Shown here one piece after another: positions 5,551-11,511 of a stretch of 11,570 nucleotides of DNA (its first letter is position 1; the number at the start of each line of letters is the position of its first letter). A program made the position numbers and the translations under genes. Below the pieces are notes generated by a model. It had not been told where the DNA came from. It searched no databases and saw only the letters and a list, made by a program, of their open reading frames with translations. Source of the stretch: Syntrophorhabdus sp. (lineage in GTDB: Bacteria; Desulfobacterota; BSN033; UBA1163); the NCBI GenBank assembly GCA_020724025.1, contig DYHU01000059.1, positions 1-11,570 on the forward strand. Direction: 5' to 3'.

Positions 5551-6570
5551 TCATTCCACGACGAGGCGGATACGGATGAAAATAGTCTCTTCTTTCAGGC
5601 CCACTGATCTCGAAGGTTCTTTCCCCTTCTCTTCAGGTTCTTTACTCTTGGCTCCGGCGGCAAGGCTTAAATCATCCTTCATCTCTTTTGGAGCGGTGGC
5701 TTTGGGGAACACGGGAGGAGAACCGACCTCGATTACTCCCTTTTCAAATTCTGCAAAAGAGGAAGCAGGCAAAGAGGCGAAGAGGACATTCCCATCTTCT
5801 CTAACCATTTCCCCTCCCAATTGTTTAGCCAAATCCTGAAGCCGGGAGATGGCTTTCTCCCGATCACTGATTTTCAAGGTTATTTCACGGGCTGGTTTTT
5901 TGGCAAGAGACATCATCACTCTTCCAACCCTCTCGCCCTCTCTCCTCTTCTCTTCCAAAGGAGGGGCTTCTGCCTTGGCCATCTCCTTTGGACGAAGGGG
6001 TTCAGCCGTTGCCATCTCTTCTTTGAGAGGGGGAGCAGGCGGTTTCTTATCCTCCTCTTTCATCTTTTGAACCATCCTATCTTTGACACCCTCTCTTTCA
6101 TCCGTGGCAGAGGGTTTGGCTTCTGAAAGATAGTCCTTTCGATATAATGCAGGGGGCGGCTCGGACTCTTTCTTCTCTCTCTCCGAATCCAGGACTTCAG
6201 ATTTTTCAACAGCCCTCTTCTGAAGCATCTCAAAGGGTGGCATTTTGGTGAGATAGAGGGCTAAAAAAACAATCATCACCATGGCTACGGCTTGGATAGG
6301 GATCTTCATGGAGCGGTAGAACCAAACCCCTCCCCGTTTATCTTTTCCCTTTCGTTCTTCCCGTTTCTTCTGTATCTCTGAGAGAAACCTTTCGGGCACC
6401 TCCTCTTCTTCGACCGTGTGAAGCCACCGGATCATCCGGTTGAATTGCTCCCAATCCTTTTGGCAGTCCTGGCAGGAGGCAATATGCTCTCTGACTTTCT
6501 CCTCTTCCGGTTCCTTTAATTCCCCCTCAAACAGGGAGGAGAATTGGTCACGAACCTTTTCGCAATCCAT
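5551..6570 (-). CDS. Membrane zinc-finger (zf-HC2) anti-sigma factor
   Basis: A 339-residue single-pass membrane protein. The cytosolic N-terminus has the zinc-binding anti-sigma motif H29-x3-C33-x2-C36 with C3 as a likely fourth ligand. A transmembrane helix spans about 91-108. Beyond it is a long Pro/Glu/Lys-rich linker (about 120-215), including a short internal repeat (EEMATAEPLRP, then KEMAKAEAPPL), and a folded-looking C-terminal part (about 228-339) starting ITLKISDREKAI and ending IFIRIRLVVE. The arrangement resembles zf-HC2 proteins with a C-terminal DUF2275-like region, though that assignment is from memory. By family knowledge the N-terminal domain binds and silences the partner sigma factor until an envelope signal triggers its release. 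AAGGAG lies eight bases before the ATG at 6570, which is 17 bases after the sigma gene stop; the two form an operon. Confidence 0.85.
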   Translation of the reverse strand: MDCEKVRDQFSSLFEGELKEPEEEKVREHIASCQDCQKDWEQFNRMIRWLHTVEEEEVPERFLSEIQKKREERKGKDKRGGVWFYRSMKIPIQAVAMVMIVFLALYLTKMPPFEMLQKRAVEKSEVLDSEREKKESEPPPALYRKDYLSEAKPSATDEREGVKDRMVQKMKEEDKKPPAPPLKEEMATAEPLRPKEMAKAEAPPLEEKRREGERVGRVMMSLAKKPAREITLKISDREKAISRLQDLAKQLGGEMVREDGNVLFASLPASSFAEFEKGVIEVGSPPVFPKATAPKEMKDDLSLAAGAKSKEPEEKGKEPSRSVGLKEETIFIRIRLVVE

Positions 6571-6587
6571 CGACTTCGCTCCTTCAA

Positions 6588-7178
6588 TTAATGCATGGAT
6601 CTCTCCAGAATCCCCTTGAGGTCCATTCTGGCCCTGTGAAGTCTTGACTTGATCGTCCCTTCAGGAAGGGAGAACAACCTTCCAATCTCCTCATAAGAGT
6701 ATCCCTGGAGGTCTCTCAACACGATGATCTCTCTCTGGTCCTCATTCAATTTCAACAGTCCCCTTTGAACAAACTGCCGGATCATCTTCTTTTCGAAGAG
6801 GGTTTCCGGATTACTGGAAGGATCATAGACCTGTCTTTCCATCTCTCCATCCTCTGTTTCGATGGGATTGTTCAACGAGTCGGTTTTGAAGTAGTGCCTT
6901 CGCTTCAAATATTTCCAGCGATTTCGACAATGGTTCAAGGTAATCTGCGTCAGCCAGGACTCAAATTTGACCTCTTCCCTCAAATCCTTAATCGACTCCA
7001 GGACGGAGAGGAAAACCTCCTGAGACATCTCCTTTGCCTCCTCCCGGTTCCCCAACATCCGGTAGGCAATACTAAACACCTTCTTCTGGTAAGTGAGGAC
7101 GATCTCTGCAAAGGCGCTTTCGTCTCCAGCCTTACAACCCTCAATCACCTCTTTTTCAATCTTTGGAGAACGCTCCAT
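6588..7178 (-). CDS. ECF-type RNA polymerase sigma factor
   Basis: A 196-residue sigma-70-family factor with only regions 2 and 4, as in ECF sigma factors. Region 2 runs about 22-92, with AYRMLGNREEAKEMSQEVFL (region 2.1-2.2) and FESWLTQITLNHCRNRWK (region 2.3-2.4). A variable, charged linker covers about 98-128. Region 4 is about 134-187, with LRDLQGYSYEEIGRLF and the recognition helix LPEGTIKSRLHRAR. The start was set at the ATG at 7178 rather than the TTG at 7181; the ribosome site is weak (GAGGGG about 15 bases upstream, or GGA nearer). It is followed after 17 bases by its probable anti-sigma factor. A GGAACTT-N16-GTC sequence directly upstream suggests autoregulation. The operon setting points to an envelope-stress-type switch. 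Confidence 0.93.
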   Translation of the reverse strand: MERSPKIEKEVIEGCKAGDESAFAEIVLTYQKKVFSIAYRMLGNREEAKEMSQEVFLSVLESIKDLREEVKFESWLTQITLNHCRNRWKYLKRRHYFKTDSLNNPIETEDGEMERQVYDPSSNPETLFEKKMIRQFVQRGLLKLNEDQREIIVLRDLQGYSYEEIGRLFSLPEGTIKSRLHRARMDLKGILERSMH

Positions 7179-7199
7179 CAAAAATCCGTATTTCCCCTC

Positions 7200-7232
7200 T
7201 TATATGGACAACGAAATAAGGTTTAAAGTTCC
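7200..7232 (-). promoter_or_regulatory. Candidate ECF-type autoregulated promoter of the sigma/anti-sigma operon
   Basis: Reading leftward, GGAACTT (7226-7232) is followed after 16 bases by GTCCATATAA (7200-7209). GGAAC-type -35 boxes with about 16 bases to a GTC-containing -10 are typical for RpoE-like ECF sigma factors. The transcript would start near 7195, only about 17 bases from the ATG at 7178. No equally good GGAAC-GTC pair was noticed upstream of the other genes. Confidence 0.6.
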
Positions 7233-7274
7233 ATAAATATTACTCAGAAAATCACTTCTTTAAATCCCTCCCAA

Positions 7275-7430
7275 CCTCCCTTTGCCAAAGAGACTGTGTC
7301 ATAAGTCCGTTCATGGTTCGACAGGCTCACCACGAACGGACCGCGGAACATTAAAAATCAATGACTTAGCCGTTCGCCCTGAGCGTGTCGAAGGGGGAAC
7401 GGTGGATTGCGACACAGTCTCAAAGGGAGG
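7275..7430. mobile_element. MITE-like fold-back element A with a REP-type core
   Basis: Terminal arms are 7275-7300 and 7411-7430: CCTCCCTTTG...AGACTGTGTC on the left (with six extra bases, 7285-7290) and the exact 20-base complement on the right. Inside is a second imperfect inverted repeat, 7309-7339 against 7370-7400 (23 of 31 positions match). Its GTTCGACAGGCTCACCACGA...CCCTGAGCGTGTCGAAGGG pattern is a common dispersed bacterial repeat. No protein is encoded; ORFs across it are artefacts. It lies between the sigma operon promoter and element B, from which it is separated by only nine bases (7431-7439). No target-site duplication is apparent. Confidence 0.7.
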
Positions 7431-7439
7431 GGTAATTAT

Positions 7440-7712
7440 CCCCCTTTGTAAAACTGACCGTGTCCCATAAGTCAGGTGGCTGGGCACAAGGAAGGGGGCA
7501 TGACCGGTGTAATTGAAGGTTTTGCATTTCGTATTTTGGTGTCATTCCCGTGAAAACGGGAATCCAGGACCAATAGAAACATCTGGATTCCTGCTTCCGC
7601 AGGAATGACAAACTTAAAAATTAATAATGATATCAACCTGTTAACAACATTAAACTTAACCCTTGTGTCCAGCGCCCCCACTTATGGGTAAGGATCAGTT
7701 TTCTAAAGGGGG
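7440..7712. mobile_element. MITE-like element B with ~52-bp imperfect terminal inverted repeats
   Basis: The left arm 7440-7491 begins CCCCCTTTGTAAAACTGA, and the right arm 7661-7712 read on the other strand begins CCCCCTTTAGAAAACTGA. By eye about 41 of 52 positions match without gaps. The arms share GACYGTGTC...ATAAGTC with the arms of element A. The centre holds a REP-type repeat (7541-7609) and AT-rich filler, with no transposase or other ORF. The right end stops two bases before the TAA of the hydroxyacyl-CoA dehydrogenase gene (7715-7717). No clear target-site duplication is seen. It looks like a non-autonomous derivative of an insertion sequence whose family I cannot name. Confidence 0.7.
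7541..7609. repeat. REP-type dispersed repeat (GTCATTCCCG...GGAATGAC), intact copy
   Basis: A 69-base palindromic repeat: GTCATTCCCGTGAAAACGGG, AATCCAG, a short spacer, CTGGATT, then CCTGC-TTCC-GCAGG and AATGAC. Inner stems CCCGT/ACGGG and CCTGC/GCAGG lie inside the outer GTCATTCC/GGAATGAC arms. It sits entirely inside element B. A diverged relative is at 4108-4207. Confidence 0.9.
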
Positions 7713-7714
7713 TT

Positions 7715-8662
7715 TTAGAATTTCTCCTTTATTAAGAATTTTAGCAATTTGATCAACTTTTGGTCCCGTTCTTTTAAAACATCCACGATGTTCTTTGAGG
7801 TGTAGTCGTAGAACCCTTTTCCCGACTTCACTCCCAAATATCCTTTTGCCACCAACCGGCTCAGGGTCTTCGGTTTTCTCTCCTTTGACACCAGATGGAT
7901 AGATGGGTTTCTCTCAAAGGTGAGGGCCAGATCCAGCCCTGTATAATCATATCGTTGAACCACTCCGGCGACAGGGATTCTGATCCCGAGACTGTTCTTT
8001 ACCGCCCGGTCGATCTCCTCGGCCGTAGCATATCCCCCATCCAGAAGGTAGAAGATCTCCCTCGCCATGGCCCTCTGGAGACGGTTGACGATATATCCGG
8101 GGATGAACTTTTTCATCACCACCGGCGTCTTTCCCAATTTCAGGAGGACCTCTTTCACCGTTTTGATCGTCATTGCGGATGTCCGGGGACCCCTGACCAG
8201 ATCGACCAGAGGGATGAGATGAGGAGGGGCATACCAATGGCAGATCAACATCTTTTCGGGACGGATTCTTTTCGCCAGTCGAAAGATATTGAGGTAGGAG
8301 GTGTTGCTGGTAAAGATTGTCCCGGCGGGGCAGAGGCGATCCAGAGTTTCAAAGAGGTTCCTCTTCGCCTTTGGAATTTCTGAGATTGCCTCTACGACCA
8401 GGTCAGCCTTTTTTGCCACCTCGAGGGAAGTGGAGGGATGGATTCGGCCCAAAATCTTTGGAATGGATCTGGCATCGACCATCTTCGCACCTTTCAGGGT
8501 CCGTAGATTCGAATGGATCAGTTTGAGCGCTTTCCCGAGGATGCCCTCATTCATATCCACCAGATCAACCTCATACCCGCCCTGTGCAAAAACCAGGGCA
8601 ATGGAGTGGCCCATGGTCCCTGCACCCACGACCAGGATCCTCTTGATCCAATCAATTCCCAT
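7715..8662 (-). CDS. 3-hydroxyacyl-CoA dehydrogenase
   Basis: A 315-residue NAD-dependent enzyme for the third step of beta-oxidation (3-hydroxyacyl-CoA to 3-oxoacyl-CoA). The N-terminal Rossmann domain has GAGTMG at 13-18 and an acidic residue D36 at the end of strand 2, which favours NAD over NADP. Active-site residues are SNTSYL (N120), CHWYAPPHLIPLVDLV (H142) and the PGYIVNRLQ hinge (N193) leading to the helical C-terminal domain. The position of the usual catalytic Glu, 12 residues after the His, is Asp (D154). The start ATG at 8662 has AAAGG and GGAG close upstream. It is last in a four-gene row, 51 bases after the gamma-carbonic-anhydrase-like gene, with a palindrome in between. Its stop touches element B, which may mark the operon end. 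Confidence 0.92.
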   Translation of the reverse strand: MGIDWIKRILVVGAGTMGHSIALVFAQGGYEVDLVDMNEGILGKALKLIHSNLRTLKGAKMVDARSIPKILGRIHPSTSLEVAKKADLVVEAISEIPKAKRNLFETLDRLCPAGTIFTSNTSYLNIFRLAKRIRPEKMLICHWYAPPHLIPLVDLVRGPRTSAMTIKTVKEVLLKLGKTPVVMKKFIPGYIVNRLQRAMAREIFYLLDGGYATAEEIDRAVKNSLGIRIPVAGVVQRYDYTGLDLALTFERNPSIHLVSKERKPKTLSRLVAKGYLGVKSGKGFYDYTSKNIVDVLKERDQKLIKLLKFLIKEKF

Positions 8663-8676
8663 TGACCTTTCTCCAA

Positions 8677-8705
8677 GTAGGGAACGGTTTAAAACCGTTC
8701 CCTAC
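8677..8705. repeat. Perfect 14-bp-arm palindrome between operon genes
   Basis: GTAGGGAACGGTTT and its exact complement flank a single central A, spanning 8677-8705. It lies between the stop of the gamma-carbonic-anhydrase-like gene (8714) and the start of the hydroxyacyl-CoA dehydrogenase (8662), about 14 bases before that ATG, so it is on the message of both. It may be a REP-like unit or an RNA stability/attenuation hairpin. It does not cover the Shine-Dalgarno itself. Confidence 0.85.
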
Positions 8706-8713
8706 ATTGACAT

Positions 8714-9286
8714 TCATTTGACATTTTCCTGTCTACCGCAGGCAGGGATTTTGACATCTGGTTTAAAGATTTTTAGATACTTCTTTGACTTCTCGTAAGC
8801 CTCGCTCCACTGTTCCCTCGATCGCCTGATCGCCTCTTCATCCAGTCTCTTGACGACCTTGCCCGGAATTCCGATTACGAGCGACTCTTCAGGAACCTTC
8901 ATCCCCGGGGGCACAAGGCTTCCGCTCCCGATGATCGAATTCTTTCCCACCTCTGCTCCATCCAGCACGAACGCTCCGATTCCAACGACTGCCCCCTCTC
9001 TGACCATACATCCGTGAAGGATGACGCCGTGACTGATCAATGCCTCTCGCTCAATGATGACCGGCCTGCCTTTTGGAGACTCGATCAAAACTTTATCGAG
9101 AATGACAGAACGTTCTCCCACGACGATTCGATCGCTATCCGCCCTCAAAAGAGCAAAGGGCCAGATGCTCGCCTCTTTCCCCAGGATGACCTCTCCGATC
9201 AGCCTCGCCGAGGGATCGATGAATACAGTCTCATCAAATTGGGGAGACTTGCCTTCAAAGGGAGTGATGTGGAGAATAGGATTCAT
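8714..9286 (-). CDS. Gamma-carbonic-anhydrase-like left-handed beta-helix protein with altered metal site
   Basis: A 190-residue hexapeptide-repeat protein. The N-terminal ~145 residues form the beta-helix and the rest a C-terminal helix with a polar tail. Features of the gamma-class carbonic anhydrase/PaaY/CaiE/YrdA group are present: R48 and D50 in LLRADSDRI, D64, H86 and H91 in SHGVILHGC, VGIGAFVLDGAEVG (101-114) and SLVPPG (123-128). The third expected zinc ligand, a His five residues after D64 and 17 before H86, is Glu (E69). The start was placed at the ATG at 9286, four bases after AGGAGG (9291-9296); upstream in-frame starts at 9289 (ATG) and 9310 (TTG) fit the ribosome site less well. 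It sits inside an acyl-CoA operon, where PaaY-type members act on CoA thioesters; true carbonic anhydrase activity is doubtful. Confidence 0.85.
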   Translation of the reverse strand: MNPILHITPFEGKSPQFDETVFIDPSARLIGEVILGKEASIWPFALLRADSDRIVVGERSVILDKVLIESPKGRPVIIEREALISHGVILHGCMVREGAVVGIGAFVLDGAEVGKNSIIGSGSLVPPGMKVPEESLVIGIPGKVVKRLDEEAIRRSREQWSEAYEKSKKYLKIFKPDVKIPACGRQENVK

Positions 9287-9376
9287 CATGCCTCCTAACT
9301 CAATGAACAACGGTCAATAACCAATGAGCATTGCTCAATGGTAATTCGCCATCGGTCATTGACTATTGGTGATTGA
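9287..9376. repeat. Short degenerate CAATGACC-like repeat tract
   Basis: The 90-base gap between the enoyl-CoA hydratase and gamma-carbonic-anhydrase-like genes is built largely of variants of CAAT(G/C)ACC, CAATAGT and CAATGAGC on the minus strand. It includes a near-perfect hairpin, CCAATGAGCA-TTGCTCAATGG, at 9321-9341 (one mismatch). No gene is seen. This looks like repeat-generated filler within an otherwise continuous operon. Confidence 0.5.
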
Positions 9377-10156
9377 TCATTTGTTTTTAAATGCGGGCTT
9401 TCTCTTCTCCAGAAAGGCGGTCACCCCTTCCTTAAAATCCTCTGTCCTGTAAACATCGCCATAGAGTTCGGAATCTTTTCTTAAGGCTTCGAGAAAGGGA
9501 AGTTGATTGATTTGAAACATCGCCTTCTTGGCAATATGGATGGCGGCAGGGCCTTTGGCGATCTCTCTTGCCAGGGTCATCGTCTCTTCCATCAATCTCT
9601 CATGGGGGACAATCCGGTTGACCAGACCGACCTTCTCCGCCTCTTCGGCATTAAGGATCTTACCGGTATAGATCATCTCCTTTGCCCGGCCGGAACCGAT
9701 GAGCCTCATCAGGCGAACATTCCCCCCATATCCGGGCATGATTCCCACCCGCACCTCGGTCTGACCAATCTTCGCCCTCTCGCTGGCAATCCGGAGGTCG
9801 CAGGCCAGCGCAATTTCACACCCACCGCCCAGAGCCCAGCCATTGATGGCGGCAATCATCACCTCTTCCATCGACTCCATAAAGAGAAGAATCTCATTGG
9901 CTTTCTTTGATGCCTCCACAGCCATATCGGGTGTCCGGACCTTTAACATATGAATGTCTGCTCCTGCAATGAAGGCTTCATCCCCTGTGCCGGTCACCAC
10001 ACCCACTCTTAGTTCCGGATCCTGGTGGAGTTCCTTCAATGCCTCTTCGAATTCCATCCAGGTCTCCCAGTTGAATACATTCCTAACCTCCGGCCGGTTG
10101 ACCTGAATGATTCCGATATTCCCATCCTTCTTAAAAATCAGATTCCGGTATCCCAT
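9377..10156 (-). CDS. Enoyl-CoA hydratase/isomerase (crotonase family)
   Basis: A crotonase-fold enzyme of 259 residues from the ATG at 10156 (260 if the GTG at 10159 is used; residue numbers here count from the GTG). Both halves of the CoA oxyanion hole are present: FIAGADI at 63-69 and NGWALGGGCEIALACD at 106-121. Both glutamates needed for water addition in true hydratases are in place: E115 and E135 (in GQTEVRVGIMPGYGG), with the same 20-residue spacing as rat hydratase E144/E164. It should therefore convert trans-2-enoyl-CoA to 3-hydroxyacyl-CoA. The ATG overlaps the TGA of the thiolase by one base (TGATG), and AAGGAG lies just upstream inside the thiolase coding end, so translation is probably coupled. 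Confidence 0.92.
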   Translation of the reverse strand: MGYRNLIFKKDGNIGIIQVNRPEVRNVFNWETWMEFEEALKELHQDPELRVGVVTGTGDEAFIAGADIHMLKVRTPDMAVEASKKANEILLFMESMEEVMIAAINGWALGGGCEIALACDLRIASERAKIGQTEVRVGIMPGYGGNVRLMRLIGSGRAKEMIYTGKILNAEEAEKVGLVNRIVPHERLMEETMTLAREIAKGPAAIHIAKKAMFQINQLPFLEALRKDSELYGDVYRTEDFKEGVTAFLEKRKPAFKNK

Positions 10157-11403
10157 CACTCCTTCTCCCTTTCGAAGATGGCCGCAATGCCTAAGCCGCC
10201 GCCGCCGCAGATAGATTCAAGCCCGAATCGGCTACCACGCCGTTTCATCTCATGAAGAAGTGTGACCATCACTCTCGTCCCTGTACAGGCAATGGGGTGC
10301 CCAAGGGAGATGCCGGACCCATTCACATTGATCCTGAGATAGTCCTTCCCGAAGAGGTTCAACATCTTCAGATCTGCCAACACCTGAGCGGCAAAGGCCT
10401 CCTGAATTTCGATCAAATCCATCTTATCGATCTCCAGCCCTGTCCTCTCCAGAACCTTCTTTACGGCGAGGTCCACCGCCTTATAGGTATATCGTGGGTC
10501 CACGCCCGCGACGGCAAACTCCCTGATCGAGGCGAGAGGCTTCAGCCCCAATGCATCTGCCTTCTCCTCGCTCGTGACGACACAGGCCGCGGCTCCATCG
10601 TTCTCTGAGGATGAATTCCCGGCGGTACAGACACCCCCTAAAACGGGCGGAAGTTTGGACAACTGCTCAAAGGTCGTATCCGGTCTCGGCGTCTCATCCC
10701 GGTCCACCAACACCACGCCCCCCTTGGGTTGAGGCACAGGTACGGCCACGATCTCCTCCTTAAATCTGCCCGACTCCATGGCTTCACACGCCTTCCGGTG
10801 GCTTTCCAGGGCCCAGCGGTCGCAAACCTCCCTCGAAATCCCTTCCTCCTTTGCCGCTGTCTCTGCCCAGGACATCATCGTTGGCAGGATTCCATACCTC
10901 TCCTCAGGCTGGGACATCACCCTTGCCCGCTGAATCCGGTCATAGAGGGGAATTCCCCATATCGAAAGATCGCCATGCCCTTTTGGCATTCCCTTTTTGC
11001 CGCCGATCCCCCCTTTGATCTCTCCCGGCAGGTAAAACTCCGCACTGCTCATGCTCTCCACGCCGCCCGCCACGATGATCTCCGCATGGCCAGATTGGAC
11101 AGCCATGGCGGCAGTGCAGACCGTATCCAGTCCGGTGCAACAGCGCCGGTCCAGTGTGATTCCGGGAATCGATTCCGGCCATCCTGCCTTGAGAAGCGAC
11201 ATCCGGGCAACATTCACATACTCCCCGTTCTGATAGGACTGGCCCAGGATGACCTCGTCAATCTGACCCGGATCCAACCCGGCTCTTCTGACAGCCTCAT
11301 TTAAGACCAGCGCTCCCAGGTCGTAAGCGGGAATATCTTTTAACATTCCCATGTACCTTCCGATCGGTGTGCGGACCGCACCGATGATCACTGCCTTCTT
11401 CAA
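10156..11403 (-). CDS. Acetyl-CoA C-acyltransferase (thiolase)
   Basis: A 415-residue type-II-like thiolase, first complete gene of the acyl-CoA operon. It catalyses cleavage of 3-oxoacyl-CoA with CoA or the reverse Claisen condensation. The nucleophile lies in ITLDRRCCTGLDTV; alignment with the usual N-x-x-C-x-S-G places it at C88, with a second cysteine C89 at the usual Gly position. Other motifs: AGGVESMS at 112-119, QEAFAAQ at 334-340 (usual NEAFA), NGSGISLGHPIACTGTR at 361-377 (H369), and the second active-site cysteine C399 in SICGGGGLG. The start codon is TTG at 11403, supported by AAGGAG six bases upstream and by MKKAVIIGAVRTPIGR, the standard thiolase opening. No signal peptide; cytosolic. 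Confidence 0.93.
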   Translation of the reverse strand: MKKAVIIGAVRTPIGRYMGMLKDIPAYDLGALVLNEAVRRAGLDPGQIDEVILGQSYQNGEYVNVARMSLLKAGWPESIPGITLDRRCCTGLDTVCTAAMAVQSGHAEIIVAGGVESMSSAEFYLPGEIKGGIGGKKGMPKGHGDLSIWGIPLYDRIQRARVMSQPEERYGILPTMMSWAETAAKEEGISREVCDRWALESHRKACEAMESGRFKEEIVAVPVPQPKGGVVLVDRDETPRPDTTFEQLSKLPPVLGGVCTAGNSSSENDGAAACVVTSEEKADALGLKPLASIREFAVAGVDPRYTYKAVDLAVKKVLERTGLEIDKMDLIEIQEAFAAQVLADLKMLNLFGKDYLRINVNGSGISLGHPIACTGTRVMVTLLHEMKRRGSRFGLESICGGGGLGIAAIFEREKE

Positions 11404-11409
11404 ACGATT

Positions 11410-11415
11410 CTCCTT
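11410..11415 (-). promoter_or_regulatory. Ribosome binding site supporting a TTG start for the thiolase
   Basis: AAGGAG on the minus strand at 11410-11415, six bases before TTG at 11403. No ATG or GTG gives the family N-terminus, so the site decides for the rare start codon. Confidence 0.75.
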
Positions 11416-11420
11416 TCCTG

Positions 11421-11505
11421 CCCCCTCACCCCCTCCCTCTCCCCAACGGCCTGCCTGCGCGAAGCCGCTTCGGCGAAGGCAGGGGAGAGGGAGGGGGTGA
11501 GGGGG
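11421..11505. repeat. Long perfect inverted repeat (24-bp arms) with a hairpin core
   Basis: The arms 11421-11444 and 11482-11505 are exactly complementary over 24 bases (CCCCCTCACCCCC...CTCTCCCC type). The 37-base spacer has its own pairing: CCTGCC/GGCAGG, and CGAAG-CCG-CTTCG. It almost fills the 108-base gap between the truncated upstream gene and the thiolase start. As RNA it would be a very stable stem without a U-tract. It belongs to the same sequence family as the repeat at 5448-5534. Confidence 0.9.
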
Positions 11506-11511
11506 GAAGTC

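Noticed and set aside
5432..5839. 135-residue plus-strand frame over the end of the anti-sigma gene
   Set aside because: It starts in the hairpin repeat and is antisense to the anti-sigma factor; no ribosome site or family pattern.
7282..7611. Short reading frames across 7282-7470 and 7420-7611 (and 7472-7681)
   Set aside because: Their translations (VRPERVEG, FLRKQESR, VFTGMT and similar) are the well-known artefacts of REP-type repeats.
7275..7712. CRISPR array
   Set aside because: Repeats here are inverted and unequal, with no regularly spaced direct repeats or cas genes anywhere in the window.
9287..9310. Extended N-terminus of the gamma-carbonic-anhydrase-like gene from TTG at 9310
   Set aside because: AGGAGG at 9291-9296 would then be inside the gene; it fits the ATG at 9286, where the family N-terminus also begins.
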